Source: Marivivens aquimaris
Lineage (GTDB): Bacteria; Pseudomonadota; Alphaproteobacteria; Rhodobacterales; Rhodobacteraceae
Assembly (NCBI RefSeq): GCF_015220045.1
Contig: NZ_JADBGB010000005.1
Location: 1-64,000 of the forward strand
DNA length: 64,000 nucleotides
Direction of reading: 5' to 3'
A model generated the notes under the pieces. That model had not been told where the DNA came from and did not search any database. It saw only the letters and a list, made by a program, of their open reading frames with translations. The number at the start of each line of letters is the position of its first letter. Positions within the stretch are counted from its first letter, which is position 1. A program made the translations under genes and the position numbers. Below, in pieces: positions 15,021 to 23,666 of the stretch.

Positions 15021-17375
15021 TCAATGTCCGTGGGCAAGCGCGGCCTTTGCCATCTGTGGGCCAACCTGCTCACCGCCGGACGGCGGCGCCTTGGCCTCTT
15101 GGCTGTTCAGCAGGCGCAGGGCATTGGCCACCACCAGCAATGACACTCCTACGTCGGCTGCAATCGCGCCCCACATCGATGCCAGTCCGAACGCGGTAGC
15201 GACAACGAAAACGCCCTTGGTCGCCAAGGAAATACCGATGTTCTGATGAATGATCGACATTGTCCGGCGCGAATGACCGATCAGCCAAGGCACCTTGCCG
15301 AGATCGTCGGTCATCAGGGCTATATCCGCCGTCTCGATTGCCGCGTCCGAACCAACGGCACCCATTGCGATGGCGTAATGCGCGCGCGCCATGGCCGGGG
15401 CGTCGTTGACCCCGTCGCCGATCATGGCCACCATGTCATGCGTTTCGACCAGTTCTTCGATGGCAGTCACCTTGTCTTCGGGCAGAAGCTCGGCACGGAC
15501 CTCGTCGATGCCGACCTCGGCTGCAACAGCGCGCGCTGTCCGCTCGTTATCACCGGTCAGCATGACGATGGTCTTCACACCCTGCGCGTGAAGCTGCGCC
15601 ACGATGCCTTTGGCATCCGGGCGGATACGGTCGCGCAATTCCAAGATGCCGGTGACACCGGTGTCGTCGCCCACGGCAACAAGGGTGCTGCCAGCCCCTT
15701 CGATGCGGTCGCGCAAATCCTTCGGAATGGCGTCGCCGAAACCCTTCTCCTCGGCAAACCGGTCCGACCCCAGCCAGATCGACCGGCCGTCTGTGCGTCC
15801 TTCAAGTCCCCTGCCCGGAACGGTTCGGGTATCTTCCGCGGCGGATACCTTGATGCCGTCGGCTTCTGCCCGCGCAAGAATGGCGCGCGCCAAGGGATGC
15901 GAGGAACGTGCCTCCAGCCCAGCGGCGAGGGTCATCAGATCTTGCGCCGATGCTTTGCCCAGCGGATGCACCGCCGCCACCTCGGGCTCGCCCATGGTGA
16001 TCGTGCCGGTCTTGTCCATGGCCAGTGCAGTGGTCTTGCCCGGTGCCTCAACATATGCACCGCCCTTGATCAGCACCCCGGCCCGCGCTGAGGCGGTGAG
16101 TGCAGCGACGATGGAGACCGGTGTCGAGATGACCAGAGCGCATGGGCAAGCGATCACCAGCAGCACGAGTGCATTGTAGAACCAATAATCCCAGGCCCCC
16201 CCGAAAATGAGCGGCGGCAGCAGGGCAATTGCAATGGCGAGAGCCATGACGATAGGCGTATAGATGCGGGCGAATTTCGCCACCCACTGCTCCACCGGCG
16301 CGCGGCGGGCATGGGCGTCGCCGACCATGCGGATAATCTTGGCCAACACGGTGTCCGAGGCGGCCTTCGTGGCGCGCACCGTCAGTGTGCCTTCGCCGTT
16401 GATCGTACCGGCATAGACTTCGTCGCCCCGTTCCTTTGGGACCAGCGCACTCTCTCCGGTGATCGGCGCCTGATCGACGGCCCCTGCCCCATCGACAACC
16501 TCACCATCCAATGGGATGCGGTCTCCGCCGCGCACGATGAAACGTGCGTTGATAGCAACCGCAGAAGCCGGAACGTCCGCTTCCGAGCCGTCATCATGAA
16601 GAACTCTTGCCGTCGGCGGCGCGAGGTCGAGCAGAGCTGAAACCGCATTCCTCGCACGCCCGACGCTCCAGCTTTCGAGGTAGAGCGAGAGCGAAAAGAA
16701 GAACGCGACTGTCGCCGCCTCGAAAAATTCGCCAAGCCCGATGGCACCGGCCACGGCGACCACCATGAGCAGGTTCATGTCGGGCGACAGCCGCCGAGCG
16801 GACGACCATGCCTTGGGTGCCACGAGCCAGACACCGAACAGGATCGCAACCGCGAACAGCCCTGCCTCGACCAGTGGCATCGGCGCTTCGCCGTGACCCG
16901 CGAAGAGGCCGAGCGCCCCGCCCATGCCGGTCTCGATGATGTGCCACAGAAATCCTGCGGCCCAGAAGCCTCCACTGAGCGCCGTAAACAGCCGCTGTCT
17001 TGCAAGATGGGCCGCCTGGTCGACCGACGCGTTCTCGGCATCCCAAGGCTTGGCGGTCATGCCGGTGCTTGCGACCAGTTCTGCAATTTCGCCGTCCGAT
17101 AAACTCTTGGCGCTGTCGAGAATAGTCATCCGCCCATTGATCACGTCGAACGCGAGATGCTCGGCCCCGCCGATCTTCGGGCCGACCACCTTGTTCAGGA
17201 TTGCTACCTCCTCGGCGCAATCGAGGCCGGACACCTGAAAACTGCGCCCGCCCGATGGCGCGGGCGTCGTCGGAACGATGTCGCCGCACGTTCCGGCGCC
17301 CCCGCAGCAGCTGCCGCCGCTTGTCTGGGCATCTTCGGCGTGATCGTGGTCGTGACGATGGGTGTCGGACGGCAT
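15021..17375 (-). CDS. P1B-type Zn/Cd/Pb-exporting ATPase (ZntA/CadA/PbrA type)
   Basis: A 784-residue inner-membrane pump. In order: a metal-binding N-terminus with a His/Asp-rich tail and Cys cluster (SCCGGAGTC), one HMA-like domain with GLDCAEE near residue 50, membrane spans, and the actuator domain with ITGESA. Then come the translocation motif VIACPCALVIS, the phosphorylation site DKTGT, the SSHPLA motif of P1B pumps and the hinge GDGVNDAP. CPC and the accompanying spans fit the Zn/Cd/Pb class rather than Cu. A MerR-type promoter lies 33-63 bases upstream. Confidence 0.93.
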   Translation of the reverse strand: MPSDTHRHDHDHAEDAQTSGGSCCGGAGTCGDIVPTTPAPSGGRSFQVSGLDCAEEVAILNKVVGPKIGGAEHLAFDVINGRMTILDSAKSLSDGEIAELVASTGMTAKPWDAENASVDQAAHLARQRLFTALSGGFWAAGFLWHIIETGMGGALGLFAGHGEAPMPLVEAGLFAVAILFGVWLVAPKAWSSARRLSPDMNLLMVVAVAGAIGLGEFFEAATVAFFFSLSLYLESWSVGRARNAVSALLDLAPPTARVLHDDGSEADVPASAVAINARFIVRGGDRIPLDGEVVDGAGAVDQAPITGESALVPKERGDEVYAGTINGEGTLTVRATKAASDTVLAKIIRMVGDAHARRAPVEQWVAKFARIYTPIVMALAIAIALLPPLIFGGAWDYWFYNALVLLVIACPCALVISTPVSIVAALTASARAGVLIKGGAYVEAPGKTTALAMDKTGTITMGEPEVAAVHPLGKASAQDLMTLAAGLEARSSHPLARAILARAEADGIKVSAAEDTRTVPGRGLEGRTDGRSIWLGSDRFAEEKGFGDAIPKDLRDRIEGAGSTLVAVGDDTGVTGILELRDRIRPDAKGIVAQLHAQGVKTIVMLTGDNERTARAVAAEVGIDEVRAELLPEDKVTAIEELVETHDMVAMIGDGVNDAPAMARAHYAIAMGAVGSDAAIETADIALMTDDLGKVPWLIGHSRRTMSIIHQNIGISLATKGVFVVATAFGLASMWGAIAADVGVSLLVVANALRLLNSQEAKAPPSGGEQVGPQMAKAALAHGH

Positions 17376-17407
17376 GAATGGACCTCTGGATTCGGGTGCT
17401 TTACCAT

Positions 17408-17438
17408 GGCATAACCCCTACAGCAGCTAGAGCTTCAA
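17408..17438 (-). promoter_or_regulatory. MerR-type metal promoter for the P-type ATPase
   Basis: On the minus strand: -35 TTGAAG (17438-17433), a 19-base spacer CTCTAGCTGCTGTAGGGGT and -10 TATGCC (17413-17408). The dyad (CTCTAG-CTG-CTGTAG) is imperfect but in register with the other three sites. The predicted transcript begins near 17401, 26 bases before the start codon. Confidence 0.78.
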
Positions 17439-17557
17439 GAGCAAAATACGGTGGTATTTCAGTTTGTTTTATTGCTAGAGGATGCGGCGATCGGCTCCAT
17501 CACGCCTTGAGGCATGAAAAGCCGATGCAAAGAAAAACAGACACGAAAGGAAGCTTG

Positions 17558-17842
17558 ATGCGGGTTTTGATGCTGAAGCAAAAAATAATTGTTGCAGTGG
17601 CGCTGTCTCTTACGGCCGGGTGCGCAATCCAGCCGACTGGACCGGGCGACTCGGCAGACCGGCGGGGCAACGTTCCCGAAGCCGTGATTGCAATGGCTGC
17701 CCCGGATCAGGATGTTGCAACCGCGCGCTTGGTGCCCGAGGACGGGTGCTACTGGTACGAACACAGCGGCCCCGTTGAAACGACCTTGCTGCCGCTGCGC
17801 ACGGCGAACGGCAACCCTATCTGCGTCGCGCGGGAAGTGTGA
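17558..17842 (+). CDS. Small Cys-containing lipoprotein
   Basis: A 94-residue protein starting at ATG 17558, with an AAAGGAAG about 6 bases upstream. The N-terminal segment ends in the lipobox LTAGC, so the product is predicted to be a lipoprotein of about 70 mature residues. Two further cysteines (EDGCYWYEH and NPICVARE) may form a disulfide or bind metal. It lies divergently next to the metal-pump promoter in an island that encodes its own LspA and Lnt, which makes it a plausible client of those enzymes. The function is unknown. Confidence 0.7.
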   Translation: MRVLMLKQKIIVAVALSLTAGCAIQPTGPGDSADRRGNVPEAVIAMAAPDQDVATARLVPEDGCYWYEHSGPVETTLLPLRTANGNPICVAREV

Positions 17843-17889
17843 CGACGACCCGCACGTCACATCAATGCGCTGAGAGTTAATTACCTCAT

Positions 17890-18552
17890 TCAACTTCTCG
17901 CGGTAACGCTGTCCTCAGCCGAATAAAGATGTGCTGTCGATCCGATCTCGACGTTCGGATAAAGCTCGTTGATGTGTGCCATAACCATCCGCACGCAACC
18001 CGAACTCGCACGACCGCCGATGCTTCTCGGATAGGGTGTGCCGTGTATCCGAAGATAGGTGTCGCGATCACCGACATAGAGATAGAGCGCCCGTGACCCG
18101 AGAGCGTTTTCCGGCCCTGGTTCCATCCCATCGGCCCATTGTGCGTTCACGGGATCGCGTTCGATCATGTTTTGTGTTGGCGTCCAGTGCGGCCACCTGA
18201 CCTTGCGCTTGATGTTATAAACACCCGGCTCGTAGAGGTTGCCCCGCGCGATCGCCACGCCGTAGCGCATCGCGGTTCCACCCTCCTCAATGTGGTAGAG
18301 ATACCGCGCGACCGCATCGACATGGATGTCTCCCGGCACGAGGCCGTTTTTCGCGTCCACACGCTGAGGCAAGAAACGTGGGTGTAGTCCCCAAGGGTTT
18401 GACGTGGCCGGATCGAAGCCGGGCGGGCTGACTTGCGCGTCCCATTCAGCCTTCTGCGCCTCGGTGGGCCAGCTATCGGCAAACACAGGGTTGGCCACAG
18501 TCGCCGAAAAGAGCGCTGTTGTCGTTTGAATAAAGTGTCGTCTTGTCAGCAT
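17890..18552 (-). CDS. L,D-transpeptidase (YkuD domain), exported
   Basis: A 220-residue protein with a signal peptide (LTRRHFIQTTTALFSATVANPVFA; the double Arg could allow Tat export). The YkuD active site is complete: RIHGTPYPRSIGG with the His, and ASSGCVRM with the catalytic Cys. It differs strongly from the lipoprotein transpeptidase at 14.4-15.0 kb. It has its own MerR-type promoter about 62-92 bases upstream, so 3-3 cross-linking of the wall seems to be part of the metal response. Confidence 0.88.
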   Translation of the reverse strand: MLTRRHFIQTTTALFSATVANPVFADSWPTEAQKAEWDAQVSPPGFDPATSNPWGLHPRFLPQRVDAKNGLVPGDIHVDAVARYLYHIEEGGTAMRYGVAIARGNLYEPGVYNIKRKVRWPHWTPTQNMIERDPVNAQWADGMEPGPENALGSRALYLYVGDRDTYLRIHGTPYPRSIGGRASSGCVRMVMAHINELYPNVEIGSTAHLYSAEDSVTARS

Positions 18553-18613
18553 GTCGTACCCTTTCGGTTCCCACCGGCGATCAATGGCAAGAACGATATA
18601 AATTCTCGTCGAC

Positions 18614-18644
18614 TAGATAGGACTTCTAGTGGCTAGAGGTTCAA
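18614..18644 (-). promoter_or_regulatory. MerR-type metal promoter for the exported L,D-transpeptidase
   Basis: On the minus strand: -35 TTGAAC (18644-18639), a 19-base spacer CTCTAGCCACTAGAAGTCC and -10 TATCTA (18619-18614). The dyad is CTCTAG-CCA-CTAGAA. This is the same architecture and -35 box as the sco promoter. Confidence 0.78.
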
Positions 18645-18843
18645 GGGTAAATTTTCGTGAACGCTTGCACGCGACCCTGGTAGCACATGCTTGCCTTGCG
18701 GGCGGGTTAACGGCCAACTAGGTCAGGTCCGAATTAGCGTGGTAAAGCGGGAGTCAGGGGGCGGAGTAGGACAGATTTGCCGAATTGGTCCCCCGGTGGA
18801 TCGGTTTTGGTCGAAAGATACTATCCTGACACCCTGTCGATCT

Positions 18844-19365
18844 TCACCCGCCCGTGTCATTGGCCGAAACTTCGGCTTGGAACTCACGTTGTCGCTCAGG
18901 CCAGGTGCTCTTGATGTAGACGAGGATAGCCGCGATCTCTGCGTCTGTCAGATCCTCTCCGAAGGCCGGCATGTCGCTCTCGTATCCCGGCACGACGGCC
19001 CCGACCCCGCCTTTAGTGATCTGAAAAAGCATGCGGTCTGAATGGTGCCAAGTGTGGCCTGAGTCATCATGCGGCGGGGCCGGCATTCTTCCTGTGTCAA
19101 GACGACGACGCCAATCGGGCTGACCCTCGAGGCTGGCACCATGGCAACTGGCGCAGTTGTCCGCATAAAGCTGTTGCCCTGCCATGACCTGGGATGCGAG
19201 CACGGGCTCTCCCAAAAACGTCAGTCCCTCGACACGCGGGTCAACCGGTTCCGATTGGGCCAGCACCACAACGCCGGTGGTCGCGAGCGCGGACACTAGG
19301 GCAGCGAGGTGCACTGACCGCCTGACCGTACACTTCGCCGATCGATCTTTCGGCCCTTTATTCAT
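18844..19365 (-). CDS. Exported monohaem c-type cytochrome
   Basis: A 173-residue protein with an N-terminal hydrophobic segment (residues ~17-37) and one haem site C71-A-S-C74-H75. The distal Met ligand is probably M132 in YESDMPAFG. It resembles class I cytochromes c found beside copper and DUF411 genes and should act in the periplasm. Start ATG 19365 overlaps the DUF411 stop by 8 bases; further upstream starts would overlap more. It is the last gene of a minus-strand operon with DUF411 and a truncated BNR-repeat gene. Confidence 0.85.
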   Translation of the reverse strand: MNKGPKDRSAKCTVRRSVHLAALVSALATTGVVVLAQSEPVDPRVEGLTFLGEPVLASQVMAGQQLYADNCASCHGASLEGQPDWRRRLDTGRMPAPPHDDSGHTWHHSDRMLFQITKGGVGAVVPGYESDMPAFGEDLTDAEIAAILVYIKSTWPERQREFQAEVSANDTGG

Positions 19366-19855
19366 CGGCATAAATTGAAATTCCGTCTGGGCCAAAGGCA
19401 TAGGTCCTTAGCGTGCCTGACTTGACCGCAGCCATGCCCGGCGCGTTCGCGGGCATTCCCGGCAAGGTGATACCCGTTATCGCCGGACGGGTTTCCAGCA
19501 GCCGATCGATGATGTCGACGGGGACGAGACCGCTGACATAGTAGCCGTCGATCTCGGCCAGGTGGCAGCCGATGCCCTGGGCGGGCACACCGACTTCGAC
19601 CGAGCGTTTGTCGAAGTCGCGGTCATCCACACGCGTAACGGTAAAGCCGTGTTCTTCGAGATAATCCCCATAGGCATCACAGCAGCCGCAGCCCGGATCG
19701 CGCCAGATGGTGATCTGCCTTTCGTTGCCCGCCAAATCGGACGCCATATCGCCTGTCGCTTGCGCCCAGGCCGATGTGGACAGGCCCACCATTCCGACAA
19801 TGCCGCTGCCAATCAGGCCAAGCGCGTTTCTTCTCTGCATCATTTTCTCCATCAT
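19358..19855 (-). CDS. DUF411 metal-binding periplasmic protein (second copy)
   Basis: A 165-residue protein with a signal peptide or Tat-like leader (QRRNALGLIGSG). The DUF411 motif is DPGCGCCDAYGDYL, followed by GIGCHLAEIDGYYVSGLVP. It is diverged from the copy at 11.2 kb. The start ATG 19855 overlaps the stop of the upstream BNR-repeat gene (ATGA) and has GGAG 4 bases away, so the genes were translationally coupled before that gene was cut by the ISL3 element. Confidence 0.85.
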   Translation of the reverse strand: MMEKMMQRRNALGLIGSGIVGMVGLSTSAWAQATGDMASDLAGNERQITIWRDPGCGCCDAYGDYLEEHGFTVTRVDDRDFDKRSVEVGVPAQGIGCHLAEIDGYYVSGLVPVDIIDRLLETRPAITGITLPGMPANAPGMAAVKSGTLRTYAFGPDGISIYADE

Positions 19856-20378
19856 TGTTCTCCTGTTTCGATCCAAGTTGCGCCGCCGTCACGGCTGATT
19901 TTCAAGATGCCGCCCAACAGGGCAGCGATGTAGGTCTCGTCTCTTGGATGAACCGCAACAGCGGTCGCAGCTTTGCTGGCCCGCTTTTGCCAGATGACTC
20001 CGCCGTCCTGCGATGCCCAGAGGCCCGAGGGCAGCGCGGCGTACATCACTTCCGGCGCCGAGGGGGCACTGGCCAGCGACAGGATCGGTTCACCTCCAGG
20101 CAATGGCGCTTCGGACGGTGGGGCTTCACCCGCAACCAATGCGTCCATCGCGTTGCCTGGCTGCACGTCCTGCCAGCGACAAAAGCAATCGGGCACCCGC
20201 GTTAGGCCAACTTCGGTGCCCGCATAGATCCAGATCCCGCCCATGCCGGTTTCAAGCTCGACCGAAGCCAGAGCAAGAGGATCGCGCTCTGCGTCGTCGA
20301 GCCAGGGGCGGTCCATGGCGAGCGACCAGGTTGCACCGGCGTCTTCGCTCTTCCACAACCCGTCGCCGCGAAGCGAGG
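19852..20378 (-). pseudogene. BNR/sialidase-like repeat protein, N-terminus removed by ISL3 insertion
   Basis: The remaining ~170 residues contain Asp-box (BNR) repeats typical of beta-propellers, such as SEDAGATWSLA, SQDGGVIWQKR and SRDGGATWIETG. The family includes exported WD40/YVTN/BNR-like proteins often next to DUF411 genes. The frame is cut at the left end of the ISL3 element, where an in-frame TAA sits within the inverted repeat, and no matching N-terminal part is found on the other side. The remnant is probably not expressed properly; the promoter of this operon may also be gone. Confidence 0.75.
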
Positions 20379-22106
20379 TGTCGCGTAGCCCTTAATTTGG
20401 CTCTGCCTCAATCTGTGTGGCGCACTATCCTGAGGACGGGAAGATTCAGGAGGGATAGTGATGATTTCAAGGAAGCACTGGTCGCCCGGGAGCGATGTTT
20501 CCGTTCAAAGCGTTGAGCGGCGCGATTCCGGCGGGTGGACTGTATCCGGCAGTCTGACACCAAACGGCATCTGCCCAGACTGTGGATTGCAATCGCGACG
20601 TCGTCACGGCTGGCGGCGTAGGCGGCTGCAGGATTATCCCGCCCATGGTGACGGGGTTACGGTAACCCTCTGGGTTTGCCGTTGGCGATGTTTGGCACCC
20701 GCCTGCCCGCGCCGGACTTTCTCGGACCAGATCGGCTCGATTGCGCGTCCTTTTGCGCGGCGCACTTCGCGTGTCGGGGAAATTGTCAGCCATCTTGGGC
20801 ACGCGACCGGCGGGCGGCCTGCCGAGCGGCTCTTGCATCGCTTGGGCCTTGGGGTCAGTGATGACACGGTGCTTAGGCAGCTGAAGAACCGTGCTCAAGA
20901 CACTGCCGAGCCGCCGACCGTCATCGGGATCGACGACTGGAGCTGGCGGAAGTCGCAGACCTACGGCACGATCATTGTCGATCTGGAGCGTCGCGCGGTC
21001 ATCGATGTTCTCGAAGATCGTGATGTGGTCACCTGCACCGACTGGCTGAAACGACATCCCGAGGTGGAAGTGATCAGCAGAGATCGCTGCGGTCTCTACG
21101 CCCAGGCTGCCCGGCAAGGCGCGCCGCAAGCGGAACAGGTCGCCGACCGGTTTCATATCGTGCAGAACCTGCGGCAGGCTATCGAGGAGCAGATGAACCT
21201 TCACGGCCGTGCGACCGGCAGGGCGCTGCTGTCCGACGCCGACAATATCACCGCAGAGGGAAGCCTTCTGAAGTCCCGCCTTGCGCACAGGACGTCTCGG
21301 GAAGAGATTTTCACCACCATCCATGCGCTTCGAAATCAGGGGCTTACCTGCAGCGAGATTGGGCGGCGAACAGGGTTCCCTCGTCGCAGCATCGCGAAAT
21401 GGCTGCAGTTCGAGACGCCGCCGGACCGCAGGCGGGCAGCTTTGAAGCCGACTTCGCCGTGGTACTTTGAAGAGTTCCTGAGCCAAAGCTGGAAGGGCGG
21501 AATTCGAACTGGAAGCGCCCTGTTCCGTCTGATCCGAGAGCGTGGCTACGAGGGGAGCCCGACGCATTTGCAGCGGCTGCTGGCGGGGTGGCGCAGAGCC
21601 GAAAAGCAAGCGAAGGGCCCTGCCTTGGAGCACCAGATCCTGGAACCGGTCCGGGACCCGGAAACGGGGCACGCGATCTCCCCGGTCATCGCGGCAGCGC
21701 TGTGTATCAAACCCCGCGGAAAACTCACCCCGGATCAGGCGCGGAAAGTCGACGCGCTCAAGGCTGGCTCTCCCGCCTTCGCAACGATGCGCTGCCTCGT
21801 CATGCGGTTCAACGGTATCCTGCGTGGCCGCGAGGCAGACCCGCTCCCTGCATGGATCGACGACGCGATCGAAACCGACCTGGCGCCCATCGTGCGCTTC
21901 GCACGCACATTGAACCGGGATTTCGATGCGGTAAAAAACGCTATCGAGATGCCCTGGAGCAACGGCCAAGCAGAAGGTCAGATTAATCGTCTGAAGACCC
22001 TCAAACGCGCCATGTACGGCCGAGCCGGGCCAGAACTGTTGAGGGCAAGAATGCTGCCCCTCCGCCACACAGATTGAGGCAGAGCCGAATTAAGGGCCAC
22101 GCGACA
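20379..22106 (+). mobile_element. ISL3-family insertion sequence, complete
   Basis: A 1728-bp element bounded by 44-bp inverted repeats (20379-20422 and 22063-22106) that differ at only two positions. It carries one intact transposase. No direct target duplication flanks it: the left flank is a BNR-repeat gene and the right flank the middle of an IS5-family transposase. This suggests a deletion or recombination next to the element after insertion. Confidence 0.85.
20461..22077 (+). CDS. ISL3-family transposase
   Basis: A 538-residue transposase, full length for the family. The N-terminal zinc finger has CPDCGLQSRR and a later Cys pair (WVCRWRCLAPACP), followed by an HTH. The DDE catalytic residues are recognisable: Asp in GIDDWSW, Asp in SRDRCGLYAQ and Glu in NGQAEGQINRLK. 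AGGAGG lies 7 bases before the ATG. The stop codon lies in the right inverted repeat. A long antisense frame across the whole gene is a shadow. Confidence 0.93.
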   Translation: MISRKHWSPGSDVSVQSVERRDSGGWTVSGSLTPNGICPDCGLQSRRRHGWRRRRLQDYPAHGDGVTVTLWVCRWRCLAPACPRRTFSDQIGSIARPFARRTSRVGEIVSHLGHATGGRPAERLLHRLGLGVSDDTVLRQLKNRAQDTAEPPTVIGIDDWSWRKSQTYGTIIVDLERRAVIDVLEDRDVVTCTDWLKRHPEVEVISRDRCGLYAQAARQGAPQAEQVADRFHIVQNLRQAIEEQMNLHGRATGRALLSDADNITAEGSLLKSRLAHRTSREEIFTTIHALRNQGLTCSEIGRRTGFPRRSIAKWLQFETPPDRRRAALKPTSPWYFEEFLSQSWKGGIRTGSALFRLIRERGYEGSPTHLQRLLAGWRRAEKQAKGPALEHQILEPVRDPETGHAISPVIAAALCIKPRGKLTPDQARKVDALKAGSPAFATMRCLVMRFNGILRGREADPLPAWIDDAIETDLAPIVRFARTLNRDFDAVKNAIEMPWSNGQAEGQINRLKTLKRAMYGRAGPELLRARMLPLRHTD

Positions 22107-22594
22107 TCCACCTCGGGATCGATGAGGAAACGCTGGAGATCCGGGCAGTCGAGGTCACCTCCAGCAATGTCGGCGACGCGCCGATGCTGCCGGACCTGCT
22201 TGCCCAGCTGCCCCCGGATCAGGAGATTGCCACCGTTACAGCAGACGGTGCCTACGACACGCGCGCCTGCCACGACGCCATCGCTGACCGCGGTGCGGCA
22301 GCAATCATTCCGCCCCGCCGCAACGCGAGACCCTGGAAGCCGGACACGGCAGGAGCCCGAGCGCGCAACGAGATACTGCGGACGTCAAAGCATCTTGGCC
22401 GGGCGCTGTGGCGGAACTGGAGCGGCTACCACCGACGTAGCAGAGTGGAAACGAAAACGAACTGCGTAAAGCTACTCGGACAGAAGCTGATGTCCCGCGA
22501 CTTCGACCGCCAGGTTGCCGAAGTTCAGATCCGTGCGGCGGTAATGAACCGCTTCACTGCCCTCGGCATCCCGGTCACCCTGGCACTGGGATAA
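22107..22594 (+). pseudogene. IS5-family transposase, C-terminal half
   Basis: The frame begins at the ISL3 border with IHLGIDEETLEIRAVEV and continues to the natural C-terminus (ALGIPVTLALG). It keeps the second catalytic Asp region (TADGAYDTRACHDAI) and the Glu-containing YHRRSRVETK motif. The N-terminal half with the first Asp is missing, so it is non-functional. Confidence 0.82.
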
Positions 22595-22648
22595 GTGTGT
22601 CCGGAGAAAGGGGAACTGCGGTCATCATCTGATTTGTGCAACAGCGCC
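22107..22648 (+). mobile_element. IS5-family (IS903/IS427-like) remnant A, 3' part
   Basis: This is the 3' half of an IS5-family element, cut on the left by the ISL3 element. The right terminus is recognisable as GATTTGTGCAACAGCGCC (22631-22648), the usual end type of this group. It abuts the stop codon of the LysR gene. Confidence 0.75.
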
Positions 22649-22649
22649 C

Positions 22650-23510
22650 CTACACACGCGCAATCTCACGGATCAGATCATTTGTCTCTGGTCTCGTCGT
22701 TTGGTGCCGATAACGAAGAGCAGATACAGTTCGCGAAATTTCAGGGCCGTCGATGGGTATCGAAACGAGGCCACTGTCTGCCGGAATTGCCGTGGTTGGC
22801 AAAATCACCGCGCCTAATCCCTGCCGCGCGAGTTCGACTAACCAATCCACGCGATTTGACCGATAGGCCGCGTAGAGTTCGAGACCTTGGTCTGCACATG
22901 CCCCATGCAGCGCATCCCGCATTTCGCAATTGAGTCGATCGAGCATGTCAGTTTCAGCGAGTGTCGAAAGAGAAACAGCGTCTCGTTCAGACAACGGGTG
23001 CGACTTGGACACCACAACCTTGTAGGACTCGTCATAGAGCTGGTCTATTCGATAGAGGTCTTCACTGACCGTCGCCGCTGTGACTACGACGTCAAATTCA
23101 CCCTCTCGCAATCCGGCCAGAAGCTTGGAGGCCGACGCCACGATCAACTCTATTTCGGCTTGCGGCAATCGTGTACGGAAGCGTTCCACGGCGGCTGAAA
23201 TCCGGTTGTGACCGATCGTTTCGCCAACACCGACAGAAACAGGAACCCGCTCTAGTCGCGTGTGGCGGACGGCTTCTGCCTTGGCTGCCTGCGTTTCGTC
23301 ATGCGCTTTCTGTAGCCTTGGCTGCATGAGTTTTCCGAGTGCCGTCAACCTGCATCCCGCGCGGTCCCTGACAAACAGATCACCCCCGAGCTCGTGTTCA
23401 AGCTTCTTGATCGCGGTCGTCAGGGACGGTTGGGAAACATTTGAGGCGCTGGCGGCATGGGTGAAGTTGCGATGCTGGCAGACAGCCAAAAAATACCTGA
23501 TCTGGTTCAT
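22650..23510 (-). CDS. LysR-family transcriptional regulator
   Basis: A 286-residue protein. The N-terminal winged HTH (MNQIRYFLAVCQHRNFTHAA, then SQPSLTTAIKKLEHELG) is typical and is followed by a periplasmic-binding-like effector domain. The start is placed at ATG 23510, the canonical beginning; GTG codons at 23516 and 23534 are alternatives. It is divergent from the double-ABM gene, the usual place for a LysR regulator of its neighbour. The stop lies immediately beside an IS5 end, so the C-terminus may be slightly altered. The inducer is unknown. Confidence 0.85.
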   Translation of the reverse strand: MNQIRYFLAVCQHRNFTHAASASNVSQPSLTTAIKKLEHELGGDLFVRDRAGCRLTALGKLMQPRLQKAHDETQAAKAEAVRHTRLERVPVSVGVGETIGHNRISAAVERFRTRLPQAEIELIVASASKLLAGLREGEFDVVVTAATVSEDLYRIDQLYDESYKVVVSKSHPLSERDAVSLSTLAETDMLDRLNCEMRDALHGACADQGLELYAAYRSNRVDWLVELARQGLGAVILPTTAIPADSGLVSIPIDGPEISRTVSALRYRHQTTRPETNDLIREIARV

Positions 23511-23666
23511 CTCCACTGCCACAGTCTCCGTCACTTTCCGTCATGAGGTTCACCATAGCACATGTCTATCAAAGAATAGAAGTTCGGGATTGGTGCCCGA
23601 GGCATTCGGCATGGGAAAAGGGTGCATCGAAACCAACCACGACGACCTGTCGATCAGGAGGCGACC

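Noticed and set aside
20467..22068. 533-codon open frame antisense to the ISL3 transposase
   Set aside because: It exactly shadows the transposase, has no start signals and no protein-like motifs; GC-rich codon bias keeps the opposite strand open.
20371..22116. Target-site duplication around the ISL3 element
   Set aside because: Sequence similarity just outside the core ends is inverted, not direct, and is explained by the inverted repeats extending to 44 bp.
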